Assembly: GCF_038502225.1 (NCBI RefSeq)
Contig: NC_091352.1
Coordinates: 20,752,716 to 20,816,715 of the forward strand
DNA length: 64,000 bases
Reading direction: 5' to 3'
Source of the DNA: Cherax quadricarinatus
Lineage: Eukaryota; Arthropoda; Malacostraca; Decapoda; Parastacidae
Below the pieces are notes generated by a model that saw only the letters and a list, made by a program, of their open reading frames with translations, made no database searches and was not told the origin of the DNA. Every line of letters starts with the position of its first letter. The stretch's first letter is position 1. The translations under genes and the position numbers were made by a program. Shown piece by piece: positions 23,255 through 34,405 of this stretch.

Positions 23255-23703
23255 ATTTAAAATTTCAAGCTGACCAGGGACTTCATTCTCCAGATGTTTC
23301 ACAAAATTTCAAGCTGACCAGGGACTGCATTCTCCAGATGTTTCACAAAATTTCAAGCTGACCAGGGACTGCATTCTCCAGATGTTTCACAAAATTTCAA
23401 GCTGACCAGGGACTGCATTCTCCAGATGTTTCACAAAATTTCAAGCTGACCAGGGACTGCATTCTCCAGATGTTTCACAAAATTTCAAGCTGACCAGGGA
23501 CTGCATTCTCCAGATGTTTCACAAAATTTCAAGCTGACCAGGGACTGCATTCTCCAGATGTTTCACAAAATTTCAAGCTGACCAGGGACTGCATTCTCCA
23601 GATGTTTCACAAAATTTCAAGCTGACCAGGGACTGCATTCTCCAGATGTTTCACAAAATTTCAAGCTGACCAGGGACAGCATTCTCCAGATGTTTCGCAA
23701 AAT
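23255..23703. repeat. Minisatellite, 44-bp unit x 10, nearly identical
   Basis: Units start every 44 bp from 23259 to 23655 with aaaatttcaagctgaccagg. Inner units are identical by eye, and only the first and last differ by a few bases. No variable spacers, so it is not CRISPR-like. Confidence 0.97.
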
Positions 23704-24004
23704 CCGACAAAAATTGAGATCACACAGCATAAACTCATGGAAAATACAATCCAGTTCGTATAATACGTAAGCCATTGAAGATTGATTCACAGTTGTTATA
23801 TTTCTGGAGGTCATGCACTGCCTGTCGAATGGGAGGTATTTATATTCTGTCCCAGCAAAGGGACGATTTGCCCACTTTCTTGGATGAAGAGCCCTCACAG
23901 CATCAAGGCAAAATAACGAAATAAGGTGAAGTCCTATGGTGAAAATGACATCTAATAGTATACACGCCATTAAATACAATAAGAACACAAGAAACGTGAT
24001 ATTT
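23704..24004. other. Unassigned open frame, minus
   Basis: A minus-strand frame of about 120 codons (23988-23617) includes HPRKWANRPFAGTEYKYLPF. I recognise no family; its C-terminus runs into the 44-bp repeats, so a real gene is doubtful. Confidence 0.2.
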
Positions 24005-24135
24005 TAATATGCAAAAATAACCACCATGAAAAATAGTGAAATTCCAAACGCTTTAGTGATTTTTCACATTATGAAGGAATAGCCCTTTGTGATTTCTCAC
24101 AAAGGGCTCAGAATTTCACTGTTTTTCACTGTGAT
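24005..24135. mobile_element. Decayed hammerhead-like inverted repeat, fourth family
   Basis: Outer arms aaaaataaccaccatgaaaa and ttttcactgtgattattttg are inverted. The inner hairpin agccctttgtga/tcacaaagggct is perfect. The minus-strand left arm has TTCATAA where the copy at 28.78 kb has TTGATAA, and CACTAAAGCG where that copy has CACGAAAGCG. Confidence 0.5.
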
Positions 24136-24908
24136 TATTTTGCATTCTATTAAATATACCAACCGCCTCCTCTTCCTTCTCCTCTTCCTTCTCCTCTTCC
24201 TCCTCCTCTTCCTTCTCCTAGGCAGAATACACTAGTGTTGAAATTTTTAAAGCCGATGAGAAAAGCCTGTCTCTCGGAAACACATCCAATAATTATTACG
24301 AAAATACTTCCAATTAAGATTCAGCAAAGTATCTTGAGTTTGAGGACGATCATTAAAAATAATTTACTTACTAAAATTGGCAAATTGAAATTTACACAAC
24401 TCAAAGTATAAGTGATAAGCTGTGCTTAACAAAACGCTTGGATAGGCCTTTTGAAGTAATTAGTCTGATTCTATCAATTAAAACCATTGACGTATCGGGA
24501 ACCATCCTTAACAGGATACATAGTGAGTATTTTCTAACCAATCATAAGCCACTGAAAAAATCAAAATCACGAAACCACATCAGTGGTGAAAATTTGAAGT
24601 CGATCCAATGAGTCGTTCTCGAGTTACGGTTCGGAGTCCAACGATTATTTTTTTTTTACTGTTACATCAATAGCACGCAAATGAAACTTAATAGGTAAAA
24701 TCCCGTCTGTAAAATGCACCAGCCATTAAATATTGAAGCCATTTAGGAGAGAAACTGGAAACTATTTAACGTGATTTAAAAGGAATAAAAAAAACTTAAT
24801 TTCTCACGTTTGAATTTCGCTCTCCTCCGTCGTCGATTTTTTTCGGTCTATTTTTTTTTTTTTTTGTAAGCTATGCCCCAGAGGATTCTGGAGATTATCT
24901 GAATCATT

Positions 24909-24970
<62 letters not shown>

Positions 24971-25024
24971 GCCTTGATTTCTGCAAGTACATGTTACAAC
25001 TGACACAGACGTAGTTGACATCAC
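24136..25024. other. No gene; microsatellites
   Basis: Contains a cttcctctcct-type run (24170-24215) and (TAA)n at 24917-24970. No supported coding region. Confidence 0.55.
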
Positions 25025-25215
25025 TGATAAACTATATAGAAAGGCCTTGTTTAGACGACCCTCAATAGTCGACTAACACTCAGGTACCTACTCACTGCTA
25101 GGTGAACAGGAGCAGCAGGTGTAAGGAAATATACCCAACATTTCACCCGTGCAGGGGATCATTGCTGGACCCTTAGTATGTGAGTTGAAGCCGCTACCAA
25201 GCCAAAAGCATCCAC
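25025..25215 (-). mobile_element. tRNA-derived SINE, copy 3 (diverged head)
   Basis: The minus strand carries gggtgaaatgttgggtatat, ttccttacacctgctg, ctgttcacctagcagtga and gggtgttagtcgac-like sequence. This is the same body order as the SINE at 34.1 kb. The tRNA-like head at about 25215-25140 is diverged, with a weak B box. Confidence 0.6.
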
Positions 25216-25671
25216 GAGCAACCTCTTAAAGGTACCACTTCCGGGATACCTAAATACAATAATAATCTTCATAATTTTTATCATTATTGATATTAAATAA
25301 TTATTATTATTTTAACCGGTCATTTTCATCCGACGTACAGTAAGAAAAGAAACGCATTCACCGTTATTCATCCAATAATCATCTTATAAATAGGCTAGAA
25401 ACATCACAATACACATGTGTCTCTAACATGCAACATCCTTACTCCTCCATCAGAGTACAGGAACTGTGCTTCTTACCTCTAGGACTTAATTCCGACTAGC
25501 CGATTTCCTGAAGCCCTCATTAAATGTTACTTTGTAGGCATTTTGACAGCTTATTAAGCCCTAATTGGACTTGTCACCACCCCCATGTAACACTCTCACT
25601 TAAGCCTGCTAGATGCTCAGTCTCCCCCCCCCATCCCTACCCTTACATCCATCCCAGTATTATACTCACTA

Positions 25672-25757
25672 ATCAAATCGAGGAACGGGTGGGGCTTGAA
25701 TCCATGGCAGGAAAGTCGTAAAACTCATAGGCCAGTGCGTTAACGATTCGACCAGAT
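25672..25757 (-). mobile_element. tRNA-like SINE head, minus member of an inverted pair
   Basis: Minus strand: tggtcgaatcgttaacgcac (A-box region), tggcctatgagttttacgac, then ggattcaagcc (B box). It faces a plus-strand relative 36 bp away. Confidence 0.6.
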
Positions 25758-25792
25758 GGCACTAATTGGATTCTAGTAGGATTCAATCGTAT

Positions 25793-25872
25793 TAGAGCTG
25801 CCTGGCCGAGTGGTTAACGCACTGGCCTGCGAGTTTTATGACTTTCATCCTCAATCCTTTCAATCCTCATCC
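25793..25872 (+). mobile_element. tRNA-like SINE head, plus member of an inverted pair
   Basis: agctgcctggccgagtggtt then aacgcactggcctgcgagtt resembles a leucine/serine-type tRNA 5' half with a good A box. The B box region (tttcaatcctc) is decayed. It shares taacgcactggcct with the minus-strand copy. Confidence 0.55.
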
Positions 25873-26740
25873 GTCCCACGATTTTTCAAAAACGGGCAGT
25901 TTCGCGATTTAAGAAATACCCTCTTGGCTCTCTTATTCTGCTCCAGGTTAACTAAATGCCTAAACCAACTGAACAACCATTACCCATCTGAATCATTCCT
26001 TTACTAACCCATATTCACAACCACACCTCTCCCCCCCCCCTCGTCATCATCGCCTTCAAACATGTTATCACTACCACCAGCCGCCTCCTCGCTGCAACAT
26101 TTAAAACCCATACCTCACACCCATATTAAGGTGGTGGTACCTCTTTCCTCCGGTACATTCACCCCTTTTGTTTCGTAGATACTTTTTTTTCCTTTTTCTC
26201 GTTCTTTTTGTTTTGTTCTTTTGTTTTTTTATTCTTTTGTTTCTTGTTCTTTTCCTTCTTTCTTTTTCCATTTAATTATATATTGTACTTGGTAGGAATG
26301 ATACTTTAAAAGACACATAAGTTTCTCCAACGTGGACTGAGGAATTTTTCTTGCCTAGTCAGTGAACTTCATTGCTTTCTCAAGAAGCTTGTTCGTGCCT
26401 TGTTGCTGGTGACGGCTCTTGATCCTAGGAATGTGAGCTAGGCTCTAAGTCCTCATTTTAAATCTGATTGGTACCCATTCTTGAGCTGTCTGATCCTTAC
26501 GTGTTGAATGCTTCCTAAATAATAATTATAATAATGATAATAATTTAATGGTAAACTTGAAAATTTTGTTTTGGTATTACTCAACTAATTATGATGTGTT
26601 GCGAGTTATTAATAGTGAAACGTGCATTATTAATGAGATAATTAGTGACATATTTTAAAGCAATTTGCGGGTGTGGTCATGTGTTAAGTGATTTTTATTA
26701 AATATACACTCCACAACGGTGCTGCCTTAACTATATAGAG
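25873..26740. other. No gene recognised
   Basis: T-rich 26160-26280. 26380-26480 resembles the ctcttgatc(c/t)aaggaat dispersed repeat also present near 31.2 kb. Confidence 0.5.
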
Positions 26741-27255
26741 CAAGCTTAGGTGTATGATGGAACAAGCTTTGATACAGGGTGGAATAAGCTTGGGTACACA
26801 ATGGAACAATATTGGGTGCACAATAGAGTAATATTGGGTACACAGTGGAGTAAGCTTAGGTGCACAATGGAGTAAGCTTGGGTACACAGTGGAGTAAGCT
26901 TGGGTACACAATGGATTAAGCTTGGCAACACGATGAATTAAGTTTGGGAACACAATGGATTAAGCTCGGGAACACAATGGATGAAGTCTGGGAACACAAT
27001 GAATTAAGCTTGGGAACACAATGAAGTAAGCTTGGGTACACAGTGCAGTAAGACTGGGTACACATTCGAGTAAGCTGGGGTACACAATGGAGTAAGCTGA
27101 GGTACACAGTAGAGTAAGCTTAAGTAAACAAGAGATAAAGTTTATGTACACAATGGGGTAAGCTTAGGTACACAATGGAGGTAAACTTAGGTACACAACA
27201 GAGTAAGCATAAGCTTAATTACATAAAGGAGTGAGCTTAGGTACACAGCAAAATA
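26741..27255. repeat. Minisatellite, ~22-bp unit, about 23 copies
   Basis: The unit is close to taagcttgggtacacaatgg plus ag, with many point variants. Minus-strand frames (CVPKL repeats) are artefacts. Confidence 0.94.
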
Positions 27256-27277
27256 AATTGAGGTATACACCTCACAT

Positions 27278-27430
27278 CAGTCTGATAACCTGACAGTCGT
27301 TAGTCTGAAAGCCTTCAGATTCATAACTAGAAACTCATCAGTCTGATAACCTGACACTCGTTAGTCTAATAATCTGACAGCCTTCAGATTCATGACTTGA
27401 AACTCTTCAGTCTGATAACTTGACACACAC
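27278..27430. repeat. Tandem repeat, ~63 bp, just over 2 copies
   Basis: catcagtctgataacctgac and gttagtct(g/a)a(a/t) recur with cagccttcagattcat. Confidence 0.85.
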
Positions 27431-27494
27431 CCTACTGACAACTTTATCAAGGCCAATTGCGTTTTAAAAATCGCATACAATACCAACAAATATA

Positions 27495-27570
27495 TAAATG
27501 AGACCACATGTGTAACATAAGAACACTTGTTTAAGGATACGTTTCGCCCACCAGTGTTCATCAAACCAGT
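27495..27570 (-). mobile_element. Hammerhead-like repeat fragment (TTGATGA type)
   Basis: Minus strand: box TTGATGA (27564-27558), extra A, a weak hairpin, GAAACGT, then a downstream part with ttacacatgtggtctcattt as in the first family. Positions 3/8 are U and G, a wobble. Confidence 0.5.
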
Positions 27571-27610
27571 TCAAAGCAATAAATTCAGAAAAATGCTTAA
27601 CAGAAAAGTC

Positions 27611-27851
27611 AGGTGCAGTGAGGTCAGGGCAACCTAGCATCGACTGGTGTTGCTTGATGATACTGTATTAGAGGTGCAGTGAGGTCAGGGCACCCTGGCA
27701 TCAACTGGTGTTGCTTGATGATACTGTATTAGAGGTGCAGCGAGGTCAGGGCACCCTGGCATCAACTGGTGTTGCTTGATGATACTGTATTAGAGGTGCA
27801 GTGAGGTCAGGGCAACCTAGCATCGACTGGTGTTGCTTGATGATACTGTAC
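27611..27851. repeat. Tandem repeat, 61-bp unit x 4
   Basis: Units start at 27611, 27672, 27733 and 27794 with aggtgcagtgaggtcagggc. Copies 1 and 4 share aacctagcatcgac and copies 2 and 3 share accctggcatcaac. Confidence 0.96.
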
Positions 27852-28140
27852 TAGTGGTTCCAGATCAGTTTTGTTAATACGTTATAAAACTTTCCGGAAC
27901 TGTACGTGTTTTGTGCAACTTTATCTGAAGACACAGTCGAGCGGAGACTATTAGTGGACTATAGCATCGATGTTTGCCGAGCAACCAGATGGGCACACAT
28001 TGAGTACCCTTAATGTTACCCTATACCACATGAAACTCAATGAAACCCTGCTTCTGAAGCTACTAACTGTGAAAGATTAGTAGAATAAAGTTACATGTTA
28101 TGCCTGTTTGAAATGAGGGAGTGTTTTTGTGGCCACCCTG
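27852..28140. other. Nothing recognised
   Basis: No gene or repeat supported. Confidence 0.5.
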
Positions 28141-28557
28141 TATTTTTTTCATTTATGTTAATGTAAAAATTAATAATTTTGTACCAAAACACCTTAGAAA
28201 ACTTGTCTAACCTTATTGTAACAAGCGCAATTTAATTTAGCGTAATCCAAATACATGTATTTTAGATAGGTTTACAATAATTTAATAATAAACACAATGA
28301 AATATATTTTTTCATTACATTCAGAATTGTTTTTGCAAAATTATTGCATACACAAATTTTCATTTGCCTTATTCGGCAAGAAGTGCGTTACTATTTACGC
28401 CAAAATCGCTAGGTTATTTGGTACAAAATTATTAATTTTTACATCAACATAAATGAAAAAAAATATATATCTTTAAACGAATAAGAAATTTTTTTTAGAA
28501 AGGATTTAATTTCAAATGAGTTCTTGCTAATTGACCAGTTTTACATATTCTGCATGA
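28141..28557. mobile_element. Foldback element, same family as 2885-3277
   Basis: Shares taatttaataataaacac, caagcgcaatttaattta and attcggcaagaag with the 2.9-kb copy. Within it, 28146-28190 and 28417-28461 are inverted (catttatgttaatgtaaaaa against tttttacatcaacataaatg). Its end ttttacatattctgcatgac abuts (CA) and (TA)n microsatellites. Confidence 0.7.
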
Positions 28558-28572
28558 CACACACACACACAC

Positions 28573-28668
<96 letters not shown>

Positions 28669-28675
28669 TATATAT
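28558..28675. repeat. (CA)n/(TA)n microsatellite
   Basis: A short CA run is followed by about 50 TA units. Confidence 0.97.
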
Positions 28676-28845
28676 GCAATAAGATCACAGTAAACAGGTG
28701 ATTTCAGAATATGCAAAAACAACCACTCTGAAAGAATAGAGAAATTCCAAGCGCTTTCGTGACTACTACTCACATTATCAAGGATAATGTGAGTAGTCAC
28801 GAAAGCGCTTGGATTTTCTCTATTCTTTCAGAGTGGTTGTTTTGC

Positions 28846-28851
<6 letters not shown>
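28676..28851. mobile_element. Near-perfect palindromic hammerhead-like pair, fourth family
   Basis: Two arms of about 65 bp (28712-28777 and 28785-28847) are inverted with few differences: attccaagcgctttcgtgac on the left and gtcacgaaagcgcttgga on the right. Each arm contains the box-hairpin-GAAA motif. It sits between two (TA)n tracts. Confidence 0.75.
28746..28784 (-). ncRNA. Hammerhead ribozyme-like motif with longer palindromic stem III
   Basis: Minus strand: stem I strand TCC; box TTGATAA (28781-28775); extra T; stem II GTGA/TCAC with loop GTAGTAG; GAAA; GCGCTT; stem I strand GGA. AGCGCT is self-complementary, so stem III can only form between two molecules or two tandem copies. The predicted cut is 28749|28748. 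Confidence 0.5.
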
Positions 28852-28938
<87 letters not shown>

Positions 28939-28987
28939 TTATTTATTTATTTATTTATTAGAGAGAGAGAGAAAGAGAGAGAGAGAA
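28848..28987. repeat. (TA)n, (TTTA)n and (GA)n compound microsatellite
   Basis: TA tract to about 28934, ATTT units to 28960, then a GA-rich run. Confidence 0.96.
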
Positions 28988-29439
28988 CGAAATGAAAGTA
29001 GAAATTGGAGCATAATTCTAAGTAATTGTTCCAATCCCAAAAGTTTCCACATTTTCCGATCATTAATTTTGGGTAATACCTGCAGAAGTAAGAAAATTAA
29101 TCCACTGGCCAAAGGATGATAGTCTTCCAAATGGACTTTCCTGTTTTCTCGTTCACTTTATATACCATTATTTTCCTATTTATGTTTATTACATTGATTA
29201 ATATTTTAACTTGGGACAAACATTTAAAACATTTTTTAAGGGACTGCAATAAGAACCGTGTTGCTAGATGGAGAGGCTCCCTTATTATAATGTTAATGTT
29301 GGTTAACTGTACGTTACTACAGCTCAATTTATGCTACGAAAACTAACCAGGAATAATTCTTTAAGATTTTATAGAGAATTAAATCGGAAAGAAATCTATG
29401 AAAATTATTCCTGAATTTGGGTGTAGCACTTTCCTATGA

Positions 29440-29488
<49 letters not shown>

Positions 29489-29664
29489 TTGTTCACAGGA
29501 GGACAGCTTGTCTCAGATTCACAGTACACTAGACACAGGTCAGCACTGATAAAAGATCTAATAAATTCACGAAAATCAAACATATCCATAAACCATCTTC
29601 CATAAAATGACCAATTACTCAGTATACAATAAAGTTTAGAAGTAATGGGTGTGAGGCTGGGGTT
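28988..29664. other. No gene; (AAT)n at 29441-29490
   Basis: Short overlapping frames on both strands at 29097-29346 show no motif. The trinucleotide tract is the only clear feature. Confidence 0.55.
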
Positions 29665-29750
29665 CTAACCATACCACGGGCGGGGATAGAACCCGCGATC
29701 AGAGCCTCAAAACTTTGCAATCGTGTCATTACGATTTCATGAGTCTGGGG
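29665..29750 (-). mobile_element. SINE-like repeat 2, copy 2 (best preserved)
   Basis: Minus strand: gactcatgaaatcgtaatga, cacgattgcaaag, ctctgatcgcgggttctatc, cccgcccgtggtatggtt. GCGGG-TTCTATC-CCCGC is a good tRNA T-arm with a B box. Confidence 0.6.
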
Positions 29751-31033
29751 TTCTATTTCACACAGACTGCACAAGTTTAAGCAGAATTAACTTTAGATTT
29801 TAATTCAGCATCCTAAAATTGGTTAGAAATTTAACTGAAAACTCTGTTGATTTTTGTTACTAAAAAATGGTGTTTTATATGGAGTAAAATGTTTAAGATA
29901 TATTTTTTAAGAGACTATAATTGAGAACACGAGAGATATAAGCCAAAAACTCACTTATCGACAAACAATACTTAACTCTTACTTAACGAACTTACACAGG
30001 TAAGACACAGGGCTACAAATCCAAAATGATCATGATGAAGAATTGAGGCGAATATAATGTAGCATTTGAGAAATCAAATTCTAATTTCTCCTTAAGAAAT
30101 ATATTTTGTCAAACTGCTGTAAGGAATGTTTGTCTGCACGAAAGGAATATATTATTCCCTATTACAAGTGCCTATTTTATTATGTTTAAAAGATATTAAA
30201 TGTTAAAAAACACATTTATTTAAACAAAGCAAAGCCTTATAAAAAAAATTCTTTGCCTTTTTGGATTGTTATGATCAGGAGCATAATATTGGATCTGAAA
30301 ACAGGTGAGCGTGGTATTAGCCCTTCCAGTTATTTAAGGCTCCAAATAGGTAAGAACAATAATTCATTAAATAAGAAATTTGGCGAATTGTCATCTACAT
30401 ATACCATACCTTCTTTTATGTAAGATTCACCAGTTTTAATAATCTGAAGCTGATCAGAAGTGACATTCGCAAGGAAGCTAGTATCACAATTTCGTTCAGA
30501 AATTAGTAACTTTACACCTACAGAGGCCCGAACATAACACTCCTTAGTCTGTGATCCATCAGTGCTCGCAACTTTAAGCTAATTAATTAGAAGAGGTATT
30601 CTAAGATTTTTACACAGCTCAGTAATCTTACAATTTCTGTCATTAATTTGTCAAATTGGCATTTACATAGCCCATTAACAATCCGAATCATCATTAGTGT
30701 AAGATAAGCAAGAAGTGTAAATTTAAAAAAAATATTCATGACAGGCTTTACGTACTTACGACACAATTTTTAATTATAAGTAGCAAATTGGCCCTACGCA
30801 GCCTAATAACAGTCCAAACACTCTAAGATTTGCACCTGTTGAAACTTTGAAACTGATCGGAAGAGGCTTTCTAAAGCTATCGTCCGGGAATCTTGGGGGA
30901 AAAAACGAATATTAGACAGTTTCGACAACCAGGACACATATCTTATTTCGGAGAATGCGTAATAACAGCAGAAAATATAAATGGGATATTCTGTCTGAAG
31001 AACAAGAAGTTTTCACAGTAATCTGTATAGTAA
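29751..31033. other. No gene recognised
   Basis: AT-rich; loose similarity between stretches containing caaattggc, aaactgatcgg and gaggctttct suggests an old repeat, which I could not define. Confidence 0.5.
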
Positions 31034-31320
31034 AGAGCAGGTTATAACATATAAGAACATAGGAAAAGAGGAACACTGTATCAGGCCTAATGACCCACAC
31101 CGGGCAAGTACCTCTCAAACCCAAACCCACTAGTAAAATATTTGCCCAATCCATTTTAATGCTACCCAACACGCGCCCCTCAGGGAAGGTTCCTTGACGC
31201 TGGTTAGGGGCTCTTGATCTAAGGAATTGGATCTGTGCTCCTGTTTTCCAAATTGAGCGTGAATACCTTTTATCCTCCCCCCCACATGCGCTGTATATTC
31301 ATACGGGTTTAGCGCTCCCC
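31034..31320 (+). repeat. Dispersed repeat copy (gaacata...ggcctaatgaccca)
   Basis: Includes ataagaacataggaaaagag, aacactgtatcaggcctaat, caaacccaaacccact, gggaaggttccttgacgctg and a terminal gggtttagcgctccccatga. Parts recur at 22325, 36478 (minus), 52226 and 33815. The class is unknown; possibly a LINE 3' region or composite SINE. Confidence 0.6.
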
Positions 31321-32259
31321 ATGATTAAAATAACACCCAAGCATGAAGAGTGAGTTTGTGCTCTCACATTAATCAAAACACATATAAACATTAACTTTAT
31401 TTTACCCGACTCAAAATATTCATGAATTTCGAAATTTGATGCAGCGTTAAGTTTCCCCTCATTCTGCCATCACTGGCCAGTTTCACAATCTGATTCTTAA
31501 CTGCCTAATCAAGGGCCGTAGGCCTGCATAGCCATCACAACCTGGCTGATCTGGCACTTGGATCCGGTAGTGATCCTATTTCCTCTTAAAGCCTACCATT
31601 ATTCTGAGTTAAGAGTAGTAAACTTTTCGAGAAAATGCCTCGAGAACAACGTAAACTAAGGTAAAACTCGAGATGCAAGCAACGTAGAGAAAATATGGAA
31701 ATTGACTATAGAAAAAAAATTGAAACTAACAACACAGCAAGATGCAACAAAACAAACCAACTTGGATAACAATGTAAGTTGAGATCACTTGTTAAAAACG
31801 TAATGTAAATGAAAATTCAATTTCCTGGTGACAAAATCTCCCTCACGGGAGGTATCTCGGCTCCAGTGATGGGCTCCTGACTCAGGGGATTGGATTTAAC
31901 TAACCGGCCGTATCCCACCGAGGCAGGGTGCCCTGAAAAGAAAAACTTCTTTTTAAATTTAATAATGTATGCAGGAGAAGAAATTACTAACCCCTTGCTT
32001 CCGGCATTTTAGTCGCCTCTTACTACACATATGGCTTACGGAGGAAGAATTCTGTTCCACTTCTCCATAGAGATAAGAGGAAATAATCAGAACTATTAAG
32101 AAAACAGAAGAAAATCCAGATGCATGTACTTACATGTGTAGTGTGGCCTAAGTGTAAGTAGTAGTAGCAAGGTATACCTGTTATCCCGCGAGTTTGAGAC
32201 AAAAAAGACACTACCAATCCTATCATGTTAAACAATTGCTAGTTTCCGTTTCACACACT
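31321..32259. other. No gene recognised
   Basis: Nothing supported. Confidence 0.5.
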
Positions 32260-33745
32260 TCAGCAAGATGGTAGTAGCTCCCTGGGTGGTTGCTGTCTAC
32301 GAACCTGCTACCACAGGACGGTAGTACCTCCCTGGGTGGTTGCTCTCTACCAACCTGCTACCACAGGACAGTAGTACCTCCCTGGGTGGTTGCTGTCTAC
32401 CAACCTGCTACCATAGTACCTCCCTGACGTCTACCAACCTGCTAGTACCTCCCTGGGTGGTTGCTGTCTACCAACCTGCTACCACAGGACGGTAGTACCT
32501 CCCTGGGTGGTTAATGTCTACCAACCTACCAATACAGAGTGGTAGTACTAGGACGGTAGTACCTCCCTGGGTGGTTGCTGTCTATGCTACCACAGGACGG
32601 TAGTACCTCCCTGGGTGGTTGCTGTCTACCAACTTACCACCACAGCGGTAGTACCTCCCTCTCTCTACCAACCTGCTACCATAGGACGGTAGTACCTCCC
32701 TGGGTGGTTGCTGTCTACCAACCTCCTACCACAGGACGGTACTAGAATGTCTACCAACCTACCAATACAGAGTGGTAAGCAGCATATGGGAATCTCCCAC
32801 TGTGTGGCGAAACGTTTCCTGAATAAAGATTCCCATATGCTGCATAAGTGTCTCAATCTTCAACAGAGTGGTAGTACTTCCCTGGTGGTTGCTGTCTATG
32901 AACCTACCACCACAGAGCGGTAGTCCCTCGTTAGGTGGTTGCTGTCTACCAACCTACCACCACAGAGCGGAAGCACCTCCCTGGGTGGTTAATGTCTTCC
33001 AACCTACCACCACAGAGCGGTAGTACCTCGCTGGGTGGTTGCTGTCTACCAACCTACCACCACAGAGCGGTAGTACCTCGCTGGGTGGTTGCTGTCTACC
33101 AACCTACGGCCATAGAGCGGTAGTACCTCCCTAGGTGGTTACTCTCTACCATCCTACCATCACAGAGCGGTAGTACCTGCCTGGGTGGTTGCTGTCTACC
33201 AACCTTCCACCACAGAGGGGTAGTACCTCCCTGGATAGTTAATGTCTACCAACCTACCACCACAGAGCGGTAGTACCTCCCTGGGTGGCTGCTATCTACC
33301 AACCTACCACCACAGAGCGGTAGTACCTCCCTGGGTGATTGCTGTCTACCAACCTACCACCACAGAGCGGTAGTACCTCCTTGGATGATTGCTGTCTACC
33401 AACCTTCCACCACAGAGGAGTAGTACCTCCCTGGGTAGTTGCTGTCCACCGACCTACCACCACAGCGGTAGTACCTCCCTGTGTGGTTGCTGTCTAAAAA
33501 CCTACCTCCACACAGCGGTAGTACCTCCCTGGGTGGTTAATGTCTACCAACTTACCACTACAGAGCGGTAGTATGTCCCTGGGTGGTTTATGTCTATCAA
33601 CATACCACCACAGAGAGGTAGTACCTCCCTGGGTGGTTGCGATCTACCGACGTACCACCAAACATCGGTAGTATCTTCCTGGGTGGTTGATGTTTACCAA
33701 CCTACCTCCACAGGACGGTAGTACCTCCCTGGGTGGTACTAATTC
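32260..33745. repeat. Minisatellite, 50-bp unit, about 29 copies, with one insertion
   Basis: The unit is gtctaccaacctaccaccac plus agagcggtagtacctccctg plus ggtggttgct. The 5' third has deletions and variant units; the 3' part is regular at 50 bp. It is interrupted at 32778-32862 by a hammerhead-like fragment. Confidence 0.96.
32778..32862 (+). mobile_element. 85-bp hammerhead-like insertion in the minisatellite
   Basis: Flanked by ACAGAGTGGTA at 32767-32777 and 32863-32873, a candidate 11-bp target-site duplication. Inside are a perfect 17-bp inverted repeat (gcagcatatgggaatct / agattcccatatgctgc), cccactgtgtggcgaaacgt and tttcctgaataaag, as in the 5.1-kb element. The CTGATGA box is missing, so this copy cannot be a complete hammerhead. 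Its 3' end, gtgtctcaatcttca, matches family ends at 61.05 kb. Confidence 0.65.
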
Positions 33746-34099
33746 TGATCCACCTACTACCTAGGTGGAGTGGAATTATCTCTTATTTTCCTTCTAAATA
33801 TCTACCATCTTTCAGGGCTTAGCGCTCCCCTGCTTAAAAAAGAAATTAGTGATCGCCAGAGACCATAGTAATTACACACCGGTGAAAGAGAGAAGAAAAT
33901 CAATCGGTACGTGAGAATTTCCATTGTAGAATTCCACACAGCAACGAACCTAACCCTTAAAGAATTATTCAAATATGTCAAGGGTAAAACAAAGGTGAAA
34001 GCAACGCTTTGACCTTCAACAAGCGCCACTGGTAGAATGACTAATAATTTTGAAGATTGCCTCAATATTCAACACAGCATTTAGCTCAGCATATACACT
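33746..34099. other. No gene recognised
   Basis: 33815-33840 has a ggcttagcgctcccctgctt tail like the repeat at 31.3 kb. Confidence 0.5.
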
Positions 34100-34405
34100 T
34101 ACGAGTGGCCTGGTGGCTAAAGCTCTCGCTTCACACGGCGAGAGTCTGGGTTCGATTCCCAGCCAGGGTAGAAACATTGGGCGTGTTTCTTTACACCTGT
34201 TGTCTATGTTCACCCATCAGTAAAATGGGTAACTGGGTGTTTGTCAACTGGTGTGGGTCGCATCCTGGGACACTCACCTAATTTACCCTAAATGCTCAGC
34301 ATAGCAAGCGACTTTCTATACAGTAGTATGTCATTGATGTCAGCTAGGACCGTATACCTTGTACATGTACCTGTAGTAAATATTATTATTATTATTATTA
34401 TTATT
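34100..34405 (+). mobile_element. tRNA-derived SINE, copy 2 (full length)
   Basis: The head has gagtggcctggtggctaaag (A box), ctctcgcttcacacggcgag (anticodon arm, perfect stem) and gggttcgattcccagcc (B box and T arm). The body has aaacattgggcgtgtttctt, tacacctgttgtctatgttc, acccatcagtaaaatgggta and gtgtgggtcgcatcctggg. It ends in (ATT)n at 34380-34405. The Pol III promoter is inferred. Confidence 0.85.

Noticed and set aside
23255..23703. Regular repeat array that could suggest CRISPR
   Set aside because: Direct tandem repeats with no variable spacers, no cas genes, and a eukaryotic context.
24791..24860. Possible promoter or poly(A) signal clusters
   Set aside because: Short AT-rich words such as aataaa are expected by chance at this base composition and no linked gene is seen.
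32778..32862. Calling the 85-bp insert an active ribozyme
   Set aside because: The CTGATGA box is absent, so the catalytic core is incomplete even though stem II and GAAA remain.
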